Source: an uncultured Pelagibacteraceae bacterium (GTDB taxonomy: Bacteria; Pseudomonadota; Alphaproteobacteria; Pelagibacterales; Pelagibacteraceae). Taken from it: a stretch of DNA of 44,091 bases. Position 1 is the first letter of the stretch, and the number at the start of each line of letters is the position of its first letter. This document shows, one piece after another, positions 17,684 to 27,058 of the stretch. Made by a program: the position numbers and the translations under genes. Below the pieces are notes generated by a model, which worked only from the letters and a program-made list of their open reading frames with translations, searched no databases and was not told the origin of the DNA. The stretch covers positions 1 to 44,091 of the forward strand of contig CACAMG010000004.1 in NCBI GenBank assembly GCA_902533585.1, given 5' to 3'.

Positions 17684-18100
17684 TTATTTAATACTACCCA
17701 TCTTCAAAATAATTTTCCAGCTTTTAGTGTCTATTGGCATTACTGATAATCTGCTCTGTTTTATAAGGGGAAGATGTTTTAGAGAGCTTTTTTTTTTAAT
17801 TTTTTCAAGGGTAACTGGGTTTTTTAACATTTTTTTAAACTTTACTTTGACAGCAACAAATCTTTCATTTTTATCGCTTGGATCAATAAATGCAGTTTTA
17901 ATTATTTCAACAATTCCAACAATTTCTTTTCCAATATTAGAATGATAAAAAAAACATAGGTCTCCTTTTTTCATTTTTTTTAAATTATTTGATGCTTGAA
18001 AATTTCTTACACCATCCCAAACAGTACCGAATCTACCATCTTCTTTTTGTTTATTAATTGACCAAACATTTGGTTCAGATTTTAATAACCAGTAATGCAT
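17684..18100 (-). CDS. EVE-domain protein
   Basis: 138 residues of the EVE (thymocyte nuclear protein 1-like, PUA-related) fold: [13 protein letters not shown] at the start, then [30 protein letters not shown] and [20 protein letters not shown] proteins are thought to bind modified bases in DNA or RNA. It sits directly upstream of acs on the same strand. In other alphaproteobacteria EVE genes occur near tsaD with gpsA and a YCII gene between (recalled). Here those two are absent and a 2OG oxygenase is present instead. Confidence 0.92.
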   Translation of the reverse strand: MHYWLLKSEPNVWSINKQKEDGRFGTVWDGVRNFQASNNLKKMKKGDLCFFYHSNIGKEIVGIVEIIKTAFIDPSDKNERFVAVKVKFKKMLKNPVTLEKIKKKSSLKHLPLIKQSRLSVMPIDTKSWKIILKMGSIK

Positions 18101-18148
18101 TTAGTTTATTTTAAATATTTTTTAATATGATACAAATAATATTAAAAA

Positions 18149-18694
18149 ATGCGTGAAGCAACTTATTCATATGGAAAAAATTTGTTTTCAATGGAACAAA
18201 TTAAAGAAATAAATCTTCAAATTAATAAAAGTTTTATTTCAGGAAGTGATTTGCCAGCACTAACTGCAAAAAAAACTTCAAATGTAAAATTTCTGATGCT
18301 TGGATCTATACAAAGACTAATAATACCATTTTTACAATACTGCCAAGAGGCTAATAATACATCTTTTGGATTTGATTTATTTCAATTAAGTTCTCAAAAA
18401 ATATTGAATTATAATATTTATGAAACTGGAACAGAATATTCTTGGCACGTAGATGCTGAGTCAAGATCTCCAATTAGAGATATAAAATTAACTTGTTTAT
18501 TAAATCTTTCCGAAGGACCATTTGAAGGAGGAGATTTATATTTATTTAAAGGTGGTGAAGTTAAGTGTAAAGAATTTAGAGAACCAGGAAGTGCAGTAGT
18601 TTTTCCATCATTTACAAATCACAGAGTCGAAAAATTAACATCTGGGAATAGAGCAACTTTAGCAATATGGATGCATGGACCAAAGTTTAGATAA
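18149..18694 (+). CDS. 2OG-Fe(II) oxygenase (prolyl-4-hydroxylase-like fold)
   Basis: 181 residues with the iron triad of the double-stranded beta helix: WHVDAE (HxD) near residue 99, the distal His in FPSFTNHRVEKL, and the 2-oxoglutarate-binding Arg/Lys region in SGNRATLAIW. EGGDLYLF is also typical of PKHD-type hydroxylases. The substrate is unknown; protein or small-molecule hydroxylation is possible. It is divergent from the EVE gene and convergent with tsaD. Confidence 0.88.
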   Translation: MREATYSYGKNLFSMEQIKEINLQINKSFISGSDLPALTAKKTSNVKFLMLGSIQRLIIPFLQYCQEANNTSFGFDLFQLSSQKILNYNIYETGTEYSWHVDAESRSPIRDIKLTCLLNLSEGPFEGGDLYLFKGGEVKCKEFREPGSAVVFPSFTNHRVEKLTSGNRATLAIWMHGPKFR

Positions 18695-18703
18695 TAGATT
18701 AAT

Positions 18704-19777
18704 TTAAAATTTTAAACCTGATCCTTTTAGAAATAGCGCATCTTTGTCTAGAGACCATCTAGGATTTACTGGTATTTCTAAAGTATCAAAATTTTTTAAT
18801 TTATATTTTTCCAAACCGACCATTGCTATCATAGCCGCATTATCACCACACAAATTAATATCTGGAAAAACATTTTCAAATTTATTTTCTTTACTTAACT
18901 CTACTAAGTTTTTTCTTATTCCTTTATTTGCTGCAACACCTCCAGCTATAATAAATATATTTTTTTTAGATTTATTATTTTGCTTAAATAAATTAAAAGC
19001 AATTTTAGTTTTTTCTTTTAGTATTTCTTCGATTGTTTTTTGAAAAGATGCAGCTAAATCAAATTTATCTTGTTGTGATTTAATTTTTTTTGTTATTCTA
19101 AGGACAGCAGTTTTTAAACCTGCAAAAGATAAATTACATCCACCTCTATTTATAATTGGTTTAGGGAGTTTAAATTTTTCAGGATTACCTTTTTTTGCAA
19201 ATTCTTCTATTTTTGGACCTCCTGGAAATTCAATTCCAAGAAGCTTTGCAGTTTTGTCAAAAGCTTCACCTAAAGCATCATCAATAGTTGTGCCTAGTCT
19301 TTCGTATTTTCCTAAACCTTTAACATTTAAATATTGTGTATGACCTCCAGATATTAATAAAAGTAAATAAGGATACTCAATTTTTGAATTAAGTTTAGGA
19401 CTTAATGCATGTCCTTCAAGATGATTAACTCCTATAAATGGTTTTCCCAATGAAATGGCAAATGCCTTTCCAAAGTTAAGTCCAACTGACAAACAAACAA
19501 TTAAACCCGGACCAGCAGTAGCTGCAACTGCATCAATGTCATTTAATTTTATACCACTTTCTTTTAAAGCTTTATTTGTAATTAGGTCTATTTTTTCAAT
19601 GTGTGATCTTGCTGCTAACTCAGGAACAATCCCTCCGAATTCCTTATGTATATCAAATTGACTTGAAATAATATTTGATAGAATTTTTGGAATTCCACTT
19701 TCATTATCTTGAATAATGGATACAGCAGTTTCATCACAACTAGATTCAATCCCCATTATTACTGCTTTTTTTTTCAT
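18704..19777 (-). CDS. tsaD: TsaD, tRNA threonylcarbamoyladenosine transferase subunit
   Basis: 357 residues of the Kae1/TsaD/YgjD family: MGIESSCDETAVSII at the start, the metal-binding HLEGHALSPKL, LLLISGGHTQYL, and NRGGCNLSFAGLKTAV. With TsaB, TsaC and TsaE it makes t6A37 in tRNAs reading ANN codons. It is divergent from hemC across 57 bases, an order shared with many alphaproteobacteria. Confidence 0.97.
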   Translation of the reverse strand: MKKKAVIMGIESSCDETAVSIIQDNESGIPKILSNIISSQFDIHKEFGGIVPELAARSHIEKIDLITNKALKESGIKLNDIDAVAATAGPGLIVCLSVGLNFGKAFAISLGKPFIGVNHLEGHALSPKLNSKIEYPYLLLLISGGHTQYLNVKGLGKYERLGTTIDDALGEAFDKTAKLLGIEFPGGPKIEEFAKKGNPEKFKLPKPIINRGGCNLSFAGLKTAVLRITKKIKSQQDKFDLAASFQKTIEEILKEKTKIAFNLFKQNNKSKKNIFIIAGGVAANKGIRKNLVELSKENKFENVFPDINLCGDNAAMIAMVGLEKYKLKNFDTLEIPVNPRWSLDKDALFLKGSGLKF

Positions 19778-19834
19778 AAAAAATTTTTTTAATTACTACA
19801 ATTAAACTATAAGAATAAAATATAAATAAAATTT

Positions 19835-20746
19835 ATGAAAAGAGATAAGTTAATTATTGGCTCTAGAGGAAGCAAATTGGCATTAATTTATGCTTTTAAA
19901 GTTAGAGATAAATTAGTTGAAAAGTATAAAAATAATATAGAAATAAAATCAATAGTAACATCTGGAGATGAGAATCAGAAAGATAGACTTTCAGATGTGG
20001 GTGGAAAGGGATTATTTTCAAAAAAAATTGAAATAGAGCTTTTAGAAAATAAAATTGATTTAGCGGTCCATGCATTAAAAGATATGCCATCAATTGAAAC
20101 AGAAGGATTAATCACAGATTGTTTTTTAAAAAGAAATTTTCCAAATGAAATTTTAATTAGTAAAAATCAAATTGTATTTGAAAAATTAGAACCAAATTCA
20201 ATTGTTGGCACATCTTCTTTTAGAAGAGAATACCAACTTAAAAGAAAAAGAAATAATTTAATTTTTAAATTAATTAGAGGCAATGTTGATACTAGAATAA
20301 AAAAATTAAATGAAGGTTTGTATGATGCAATAATTTTATCCAAAGCAGGAATTGATTCACTAAATTTAATAAATTATGTAACAGAGGAGTTTTTAGTAGA
20401 AGATATTATTCCAAGCGCAGGTCAAGGCATAATAGCAGTTCAATGTAGAAAAAATGATTATGAAATGATAGATTTTTTAAAAAAAATAAATCATGAAGAA
20501 ACCAGAACCTGCGCTTTAGCAGAAAGAGAAGTTCTAAAAACATTAGAAGGTGATTGTGAAACTCCAGTTGGTGTTTTTTCATTTATTAAAGAGAAAAAAA
20601 TTAATCTTATAGCGGAACTCTTTTCAATTGATGGAAAAGAAAGATATTATTTTAAAGATTCAAAAGAGTTACATCTTGCAAAAGATCTTGGTAAACATGT
20701 TGGTGAAATTTTAAAAAAGAATTCAAAAGGTAAATATAAAAGGTAA
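19835..20746 (+). CDS. hemC: HemC, porphobilinogen deaminase
   Basis: 303 residues. LIIGSRGSKLALIYA opens the protein, DLAVHALKDMP carries the catalytic Asp, GTSSFRREYQL and LIRGNVDTRIKKL bind the pyrrole chain, and LEGDCETPVG holds the Cys that carries the dipyrromethane cofactor. It joins four porphobilinogens to hydroxymethylbilane. hemD follows after 2 bases. Confidence 0.97.
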   Translation: MKRDKLIIGSRGSKLALIYAFKVRDKLVEKYKNNIEIKSIVTSGDENQKDRLSDVGGKGLFSKKIEIELLENKIDLAVHALKDMPSIETEGLITDCFLKRNFPNEILISKNQIVFEKLEPNSIVGTSSFRREYQLKRKRNNLIFKLIRGNVDTRIKKLNEGLYDAIILSKAGIDSLNLINYVTEEFLVEDIIPSAGQGIIAVQCRKNDYEMIDFLKKINHEETRTCALAEREVLKTLEGDCETPVGVFSFIKEKKINLIAELFSIDGKERYYFKDSKELHLAKDLGKHVGEILKKNSKGKYKR

Positions 20747-20748
20747 AT

Positions 20749-21447
20749 ATGCATATTTTATTAACCAGACCTCTTGAAGATTGCAAAGATTTAATTTTAA
20801 AATTTAAATCTTTAGGACATAAAATATCACATCTTCCTGTTATTAAAATTGAAAGAAAAAAATATGAAGAAATAAATTTCTTGGAATTTTCAGGAATTAT
20901 TTTTACTAGCTCTAATGCTATAAAAAATTTAATATTAAAAAACATAAACAAAAGTATTGCTTGTTTTTGTGTTGGTTCTGCAACTGAAAAATTTGCAAGA
21001 TCAAATGGTTTTCAAAATGTTTATTCTGCCGATGGAAATGTAAGTAATTTAAAAGAAATTATTTTACAGAATTTCAATAATAAGGATGGGAAATTATTAT
21101 ATGTTAGCGGAGAAATAGTCTCTTCTAATTTGGACAAAGATTTAATTTCTGAAGGATATTCAATTAAAAGAATTATAAATTATTCAGTATTACCAATTGA
21201 GAATTTAGATTTAAAATTTGTTGAAGATCTTAAATCTTCTTTACCTGAAATAATTTTTATTTATTCTGAAAATAGTGCAAAAAATTTCCTAAATTTGTTA
21301 AAAAAATATCAATTAGTTGACTATTGGATGAATACTAACTTAATGTGTATAGGAGAAAAAACATCATCTGTACTTAATGAAATTAAATGGAAAAAAATTT
21401 TTCTTTTTAGTCCAGGCGAAGAAGAGTATTTATTATATAAGGTTTGA
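20749..21447 (+). CDS. hemD: HemD, uroporphyrinogen-III synthase
   Basis: 232 residues with the weakly conserved HemD pattern: ILLTRPLEDCKDL at the start, GIIFTSSNAIKNLI, CVGSATEKFARSNGF, LLYVSGEIVSSNLD, IFIYSENSAKNFLNLL and CIGEKTSSVL. It closes hydroxymethylbilane with inversion of ring D. Direct linkage to hemC makes the call secure despite low family conservation. Confidence 0.94.
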   Translation: MHILLTRPLEDCKDLILKFKSLGHKISHLPVIKIERKKYEEINFLEFSGIIFTSSNAIKNLILKNINKSIACFCVGSATEKFARSNGFQNVYSADGNVSNLKEIILQNFNNKDGKLLYVSGEIVSSNLDKDLISEGYSIKRIINYSVLPIENLDLKFVEDLKSSLPEIIFIYSENSAKNFLNLLKKYQLVDYWMNTNLMCIGEKTSSVLNEIKWKKIFLFSPGEEEYLLYKV

Positions 21448-21449
21448 TT

Positions 21450-22535
21450 ATGGAAATTTTAAATAATTTTATAGATTTATTTATATCGGTTTGGAAAGAT
21501 GGTGTTGCGGGTGTAAATTTTACTCAAGTAATTATAGCTATTTTAATTTTATTTTTCTTTTTATTTCTTAGAGGCTTTATAGCAAAGTTCATTTTAAAAA
21601 GATTAGAAAATTATGTTTCAAAAACATCTAATAAATTTGATGATGCTCTTGTAAAGGCTGCTGAAGGACCTGCAAAATTTTTACCAATTGTTTTAGGTAT
21701 TTTTATTGCTTCATCATATATGGATTTTGAGGGAAAAACTTTAATTTTTATTGATAATCTAAATAGATCTTTGATTACAATTTTAATTTTCTGGTTAATT
21801 CATCAAGTTGTAGAACCAGCAACATACCTAATTAAAAAAGCTGAAGAACTTCTTTCAAGGGATTTATTAAACTGGATTATTAAAGCTAATAAAATATTAA
21901 TTATATTTTTTGGAGTTGCGGCAACTTTAGATGTATGGGGAATTAAAATTGCACCAATTATTGCTGGGCTAGGATTGTTTGGAGTGGCTGTTGCGTTAGG
22001 AGCACAAGATTTATTTAAAAATTTAATATCAGGTATTTTAGTTTTAGTAGAGAAAAGATTTAAAATAGGAGATTGGATTTATGTTGAAAATATAATTGAA
22101 GGTATAGTTGAACGCATAGGTTTTAGATCTACTGTAATAAGAAAGTTTGATAAATCTATAGCTACAATTCCCAACTCTTCTTTTGCAGAAAATGCAGTCA
22201 TAAATATAACCGAAACAACCAATTGGATTATTAGTTGGACAATAAATTTACAGTACGACACTACGGTCGAACAACTTAAAACAATAAGAAATGAAATAGA
22301 GGATTACATTAAAAAAAATGAAGATTACAAAACAGATCTTGGCTATGCAGTTAGAGTAGATAAATTTGCAGACAGTTCTATTGATATGTACATTCGTTGT
22401 TTTACAAAAACAGATGATTGGGATGAATGGTTAGCTGTAAAAGAACGACTTGCAATTCAAATAAAACAAATTGTAGAAAAAAACAAAGCTTCTTTTGCCT
22501 TTCCAAGTCAGTCTATTTATGTTGAGAAGAAATGA
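21450..22535 (+). CDS. MscS-family mechanosensitive channel
   Basis: The track starts at a TTG overlapping the hemD stop. The ATG at 21450 gives 361 residues and is preferred. About four membrane helices are followed by the Gly/Ala-rich pore helix (IIAGLGLFGVAVALGAQDLFKNLISGILVLVEKRFKIGDWI) and the MscS beta domain (GIVERIGFRSTVIRKFDKSIATIPNSSFAENAVINITE). It should release solutes on osmotic downshock from the inner membrane. It overlaps the yggT start (ATGA). Confidence 0.94.
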   Translation: MEILNNFIDLFISVWKDGVAGVNFTQVIIAILILFFFLFLRGFIAKFILKRLENYVSKTSNKFDDALVKAAEGPAKFLPIVLGIFIASSYMDFEGKTLIFIDNLNRSLITILIFWLIHQVVEPATYLIKKAEELLSRDLLNWIIKANKILIIFFGVAATLDVWGIKIAPIIAGLGLFGVAVALGAQDLFKNLISGILVLVEKRFKIGDWIYVENIIEGIVERIGFRSTVIRKFDKSIATIPNSSFAENAVINITETTNWIISWTINLQYDTTVEQLKTIRNEIEDYIKKNEDYKTDLGYAVRVDKFADSSIDMYIRCFTKTDDWDEWLAVKERLAIQIKQIVEKNKASFAFPSQSIYVEKK

Positions 22536-22822
22536 TTGCAATATTTTATTTAGTTCTACAAATACTTAAAATTTATACCTACATAGTTATTGCCAATGTT
22601 GTTATAAGTTGGTTAGTAGCTTTTAATATTTTAAATACACAAAATAGATTTGTTTATTCTGTCTTGGAGTTTACATACAAACTAACAGATCCCTTTTTAA
22701 ATAGGATCAGACGTTATTTGCCTAATTTAGGTGCTTTTGACATTTCACCTATAATCCTTCTTTTGTTGATATGGTTCATTGAACTGTGTATGAAGCTTTA
22801 CGTGGCACCAATGATATTTTAA
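22532..22822 (+). CDS. YggT-family membrane protein
   Basis: 96 residues with two membrane helices and the YggT signature (VVISWLVAFNILNTQNRFVYSVLEFTYKLTDPFLNRIRRYLPNLGAFDISPIILLLLIWFI). It follows MscS with an ATGA overlap and precedes folD by 3 bases. Its coupling with a mechanosensitive channel fits proposals that YggT acts in osmotic adaptation, though no biochemical role is established. Confidence 0.93.
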   Translation: MIAIFYLVLQILKIYTYIVIANVVISWLVAFNILNTQNRFVYSVLEFTYKLTDPFLNRIRRYLPNLGAFDISPIILLLLIWFIELCMKLYVAPMIF

Positions 22823-22825
22823 TTA

Positions 22826-23668
22826 ATGATACTAATAGATGGAAAAAAAGTAGCAGCTGAACTCAGAGAAGAGCTCAAACAAGAAGTTTCTAAACTAAAA
22901 TCTAAAATAAATAAAGTACCTGGCTTAACCGTAATTTTAATTGGAGAATTGGCTCCAAGCAAAATTTATGTCAAAATGAAAGAAAAAGCTGCTAACGAAG
23001 TGGGTCTAAAATCTGAGGTAATAAGATATCCAGAAAATGTTGAAGAAAAAACAATTTTAGAAAAAATAAATAAATTGAACGTTGACAAGTCAGTTTCTGG
23101 GATTCTGGTTCAGCTACCTTTGCCAAAACATATTGACAAACAAAAAGTGATTGAGACCATATCCCCAAAAAAAGATGTTGATGGTTTTCATCCTATAAAT
23201 GTTGGAAATTTATCCTCAGGTTATGATAGTTGTATACCTTGCACTCCACTTGGCTGTTATCTTTTACTAAAAAATTTTGAAAAAAATTTAACTGGAAAAA
23301 AAGCTGTAGTTATTGGTAGATCAAATTTAAATGGAAAACCCATGACACAGTTACTTCTTAAAGAAAATTGTACAGTAACCATCACTCATTCAAAAACTAA
23401 GGATTTAAAAGGAGAATGTTTAAAAGCTGATATTATTATTGCTGCCGTAGGTATTCCAAAATTAGTTAAAGGAGATTGGGTTAAAAAAGATGCGATTGTA
23501 ATTGATGTTGGTATTAATAAAACAGACGATGGTATCGTTGGTGATGTTGAATTTGATGAAGTTTCAAAAATTGCAAAAGCAATAACACCCGTTCCAGGCG
23601 GTGTAGGACCAATGACTATTGCATGTCTATTAAAAAATACTATTGAGTGTTTTAAAAAAAATATTTAA
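22826..23668 (+). CDS. folD: FolD, methylene-THF dehydrogenase / methenyl-THF cyclohydrolase
   Basis: 280 residues. Motifs: PGLTVILIGELAPSKIYVKMKEKAANEVG with the catalytic Lys, SGILVQLPLPKHID, KDVDGFHPINVG, PCTPLGC, AVVIGRSNLNGKPMTQLLL (NADP Rossmann) and ITPVPGGVGPMTIACLLKNT. It interconverts 5,10-methylene- and 10-formyl-THF, the latter being the donor used by PurH. It ends 6 bases from the convergent glycosyltransferase gene. Confidence 0.97.
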   Translation: MILIDGKKVAAELREELKQEVSKLKSKINKVPGLTVILIGELAPSKIYVKMKEKAANEVGLKSEVIRYPENVEEKTILEKINKLNVDKSVSGILVQLPLPKHIDKQKVIETISPKKDVDGFHPINVGNLSSGYDSCIPCTPLGCYLLLKNFEKNLTGKKAVVIGRSNLNGKPMTQLLLKENCTVTITHSKTKDLKGECLKADIIIAAVGIPKLVKGDWVKKDAIVIDVGINKTDDGIVGDVEFDEVSKIAKAITPVPGGVGPMTIACLLKNTIECFKKNI

Positions 23669-23674
23669 GCCAGT

Positions 23675-25351
23675 TTACAAATTTAATAAAAAATCTTCAA
23701 TTTCATTTAAAAAATTGCTATTTTCATAAAGAAATTTATCTGCGGAATTTTGGAGATTTTTTTTATTATCAAGAATATTTTTTTCATTATAATTAGCTAA
23801 CTCTATAGCTTTAGAAACATATTCATCTATAGAATTAACTATAGGAGGATTATCTATTTTCATTTGTTTATATGCACCATAAACAATTCTACTTTTCATA
23901 TATTCAGATGGCAATGAAACTGTAGGTGTTCCATAAAACATAGATTCATGAAAACTATTACCTGAACCAAAATATAGTGGGTCTAAAAGTACCGAAGCTT
24001 TACCACAAAAATTTATCCAATTTTCGTTAGTCATTTGGTCTACAAAAATAATTTTATCCATATTTGAAACAACATTTTTTTTTAATCTGGCACTAAGTTT
24101 TTTATAAAGAGTATAATTTTTATCTTTGACAAAATATATTTTAGCAGCAGGGTCTTTTTCTAAAATTTTTTTAATTATTTGATCAAAATCAGGATGAATT
24201 TTAACTAATGTTTGAGAGCATGAATAAATATTTTTTTGACAAATTTCTTCATCAGATAAAATATTATAAATTTTTGGTTTATAATAATACATAGGTAAAT
24301 TGTTAAATAAAACTAACTTTTCAGAGTATTTTTCTTGAGCGTCATTAGTTTCAATTAGTTTTGAAGATAAAAAATAATCTATTTTAGAATTTCCTGTTGT
24401 TTCTGGATGACCCCAAGATGTTATCTGAAATTTTGCTAGTCTTAAAAAAGTTAAAAAATATAGTTGATTTGACATTCCTATATCTGGATAAAAAATGATA
24501 TCCAAACCAGAATTTTTAATAATTTTAATTTTTTCATTAAATTTTTTTGGTAAAATAATATTTTTAAAATCTGATTTAATTTCTTCTTCCAGATAATTTG
24601 AAAAATCTTGACTTTTTTTAGTAGTTTCTAAATGAAATACATTAACTTCAAATTTTTCTCTATTTAATTTCAAAATTAAACCTTTAAAAAGTTTTGAAAT
24701 TGTATGATTGCTAAAAAATTCTGAAATAAATCCAATTTTAACTCTTCTATTTTTATTTTTGTTAATAAAATCGTTTTGATTAAGAACTGGGTAAATTTTT
24801 TTAAAAAAAGTATTAAATTTTTTATTTAAATTTAAATTATCAAACTGATCATAAGAATAGTAAAATGTTGGGCAATCTATTACTTCTTTATCAATATCAA
24901 GATTTGCTACTTCTTCAGATTCATTAAATTTATCAATAAAATTTTCTATTCTATTTCTACGACTTACTATTTCTTTATTATCAATGTTTATTTGAGGAAA
25001 AATTAAATACCTAATAAAATTATATCTTTTATTAAGGTTAACTTCTTTTATTCCTAAATTAATAAATTCTTCAAGTTCATCCATTTTATCTTGTTCCTTA
25101 AGAACTTTGAATAAAAAATTGAAAATTCTTATGTCTTTTTTTCCTAATTTAATAATTTTTTTTAGAGTATTTTCTGCCTCAGAATACATTTTGAGTTCGT
25201 GATAAACTAAAGATAAATTTTCTAGTATAGAAAAATTTTTAGAATTATTATTTAATACTTTTTCAAAAATTTCTTTTGCTTTTGAAAAATTTTTGTTTTT
25301 ATAATTTTCTACACCTTTTTTAAATAATTCTTGATCTGAAATTTCATTCAT
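23675..25351 (-). CDS. TPR protein with GT41 (SPINDLY/OGT-like) glycosyltransferase domain
   Basis: 558 residues. The first ~130 hold TPR helices (ELFKKGVENYKNKNFSKAKEIFEKVL; NLSLVYHELKMYSEAENTLKKII). The rest is a GT41 catalytic part: VKIGFISEFFSNHTISKLFKGLI, DIIFYPDIGMSNQLYFLTFLRLAKFQITSWGHPETTGNSKIDYFLSS and LLDPLYFGSGNSFHESMFYGTPTVSLP, the last being the UDP-sugar binding end. Family members O-glycosylate proteins, or glycans in some bacteria. The acceptor here is unknown. It is co-oriented with argG, 2 bases apart, with no evident functional link. Confidence 0.88.
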   Translation of the reverse strand: MNEISDQELFKKGVENYKNKNFSKAKEIFEKVLNNNSKNFSILENLSLVYHELKMYSEAENTLKKIIKLGKKDIRIFNFLFKVLKEQDKMDELEEFINLGIKEVNLNKRYNFIRYLIFPQINIDNKEIVSRRNRIENFIDKFNESEEVANLDIDKEVIDCPTFYYSYDQFDNLNLNKKFNTFFKKIYPVLNQNDFINKNKNRRVKIGFISEFFSNHTISKLFKGLILKLNREKFEVNVFHLETTKKSQDFSNYLEEEIKSDFKNIILPKKFNEKIKIIKNSGLDIIFYPDIGMSNQLYFLTFLRLAKFQITSWGHPETTGNSKIDYFLSSKLIETNDAQEKYSEKLVLFNNLPMYYYKPKIYNILSDEEICQKNIYSCSQTLVKIHPDFDQIIKKILEKDPAAKIYFVKDKNYTLYKKLSARLKKNVVSNMDKIIFVDQMTNENWINFCGKASVLLDPLYFGSGNSFHESMFYGTPTVSLPSEYMKSRIVYGAYKQMKIDNPPIVNSIDEYVSKAIELANYNEKNILDNKKNLQNSADKFLYENSNFLNEIEDFLLNL

Positions 25352-25353
25352 AC

Positions 25354-26538
25354 TTAACGAATTTTTCTTTTATGGAAATTGATAAATTTTTCAATGTTCA
25401 ATTTTTTAAAAGTTTTATTCTCTTCAAAAGAAACGGCTCTCAATGAGTAAGCTTTACTTTTTGTTTTTCTTGAAACTATTGTTATATTACCTTTATAAAC
25501 CTTTAATTTTACTATTCCATTTACTTGATGTTTTTTCTTATCAATAATTTTTTGAAGTTTAAGTCTTTCTTTTGAGAACCAATAACCATTATAAATAAGT
25601 TCAGCATATTTAGGCATAATTTCATCTTTTTCATGCATTATTTTTTTATCCAAAGTTACAGACTCGATAGCGCGATGTGCAGTCATCAGCAATGTTCCCC
25701 CAGGAGTTTCATAAACGCCTCTAGATTTTATTCCAATAAATCTATTTTCAACAAGATCAACTCTTCCAATTCCATTTTTACCTGCAATTAAGTTTAATTT
25801 TTGTAATAAATTACTTGGGGATAATTTTTTTCCGTTAACTGTTATTGGGTCTCCATTTTTATATCCAATAAATATATACGAGGCCTTATTGGGTGCTTTT
25901 TCAGGGGAATTTGTTCTTTGATAGATATATTCAGGAGCTGGGTTTTTTGGATTTTCTAGGATCTTTCCCTCAGTTGAAGTATGAAATAGATTATCATCAA
26001 TGGAAAAGGGCGGAGCACCTTTTCTGTCTCTTGGGATAGATATTTTATTTTTTTTTGCATATTTAATTAAATCATTTCTTGAATTTAATTTCCAAGTTCT
26101 CCATGGTGCTATTATCTTGATTTTATTGTCAAAAAAATGATAGCCAAGTTCAAATCTAACTTGATCGTTACCCTTTCCAGTAGATCCATGAGAAACAGCA
26201 TAAGCTTTAAATTTTTTTGCTACTTTAATTTGTGCTTTAGCGATTAATGGTCTAGCGATCGAAGTCCCTAATAAATAAACTCCTTCGTAGATAGCATGTC
26301 CTCTAATCATTGGGAAAACATAATCTTTAACAAAAGTGTCTTTTAAATTTTCTATTATTATTTTTTTTACTCCAAGTTTTTTAGCATTTTTTATTATTTT
26401 TTTTTTATTAATTTTTTGACCAATATCAGCAGTGAAAGCAATAACTTCTGCTTTATAGTTTTCTTGTAGCCATTTTAAAATTATTGAAGTATCTAACCCA
26501 CCAGAATAGGCGAGTACAATTTTCTTTTTAGCCTTCAT
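25354..26538 (-). CDS. argG: ArgG, argininosuccinate synthase
   Basis: 394 residues, normal length. The N-terminal PP-loop VLAYSGGLDTSIILKWL, LGTSIARPLIAKAQ, SHGSTGKGNDQVRFELGYHFF and GRVDLVENRFIGIKSRGVYETPGGTLL are all diagnostic. It condenses citrulline and aspartate using ATP. The coding is strongly Lys/Ile-biased, as in its neighbours. Confidence 0.97.
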   Translation of the reverse strand: MKAKKKIVLAYSGGLDTSIILKWLQENYKAEVIAFTADIGQKINKKKIIKNAKKLGVKKIIIENLKDTFVKDYVFPMIRGHAIYEGVYLLGTSIARPLIAKAQIKVAKKFKAYAVSHGSTGKGNDQVRFELGYHFFDNKIKIIAPWRTWKLNSRNDLIKYAKKNKISIPRDRKGAPPFSIDDNLFHTSTEGKILENPKNPAPEYIYQRTNSPEKAPNKASYIFIGYKNGDPITVNGKKLSPSNLLQKLNLIAGKNGIGRVDLVENRFIGIKSRGVYETPGGTLLMTAHRAIESVTLDKKIMHEKDEIMPKYAELIYNGYWFSKERLKLQKIIDKKKHQVNGIVKLKVYKGNITIVSRKTKSKAYSLRAVSFEENKTFKKLNIEKFINFHKRKIR

Positions 26539-26545
26539 TTATTTT

Positions 26546-27058
26546 TTATGTACAACTTTTTTTTGCTGCGTTATAAGCTTTGGTAAAACCCATCAAAGAG
26601 TAATGGTCTATAGTTTGAGAACCTGACTGATTGTATCCTGTAATCATAATTCTAGATGCTTTTTTCATTGTCTTGATTATTTTTTTTTCGATTTTACCAT
26701 CAGTTATCCACGCAAAACCTTCTTGAGCCAAATCAAATTTGTATTTTGATTTGCCTGATTTTGCTATTATTGAATTTTGGCTATTATATTCATACCCTGA
26801 AGTTGTACTTATTTCGTCAACAATTTTATCTAATGGTCTAAAGCTGACAAATAAACGTGCTTCTCTGTCTTTTTTTTTTGGAGATTGTAGAACTGGTTTT
26901 GACTGTGCAAAACAAACTTTATTGTTATCGCCTGATAAAACTAAAGTTTCCCAATCTTTAAATTTTCCAATATTTTTCAGTTCTTCAGATTGAGCTAAAG
27001 AAATATTAATAAAAAATAAGATTGATAAATTTAATATTATATTTTTAATTAAGGACAT
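26546..27058 (-). CDS. IalB-family (invasion-associated locus B) exported protein
   Basis: 170 residues with an N-terminal signal peptide ending near SLAQSEE, then KFKDWETLV....CFAQSKPV, LFVSFRPLDKIVDEISTTSGY and a closing SLMGFTKAYNAAKKSC, which form the IalB (PF06776) pattern. Two Cys may form a disulfide. The family is common in alphaproteobacteria including free-living ones, so invasion is not implied. It overlaps the end of the aldo/keto reductase gene by 10 bases. Confidence 0.85.
   Translation of the reverse strand: MSLIKNIILNLSILFFINISLAQSEELKNIGKFKDWETLVLSGDNNKVCFAQSKPVLQSPKKKDREARLFVSFRPLDKIVDEISTTSGYEYNSQNSIIAKSGKSKYKFDLAQEGFAWITDGKIEKKIIKTMKKASRIMITGYNQSGSQTIDHYSLMGFTKAYNAAKKSCT

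Noticed and set aside
19455-19661. Plus-strand ORF of 68 aa opposite tsaD
   Set aside because: A shadow frame of a well-conserved gene with no independent start signal.
26546-27058. IalB gene as evidence of a host-invasive lifestyle
   Set aside because: The family is widespread in free-living alphaproteobacteria and the rest of the window shows a free-living gene set.
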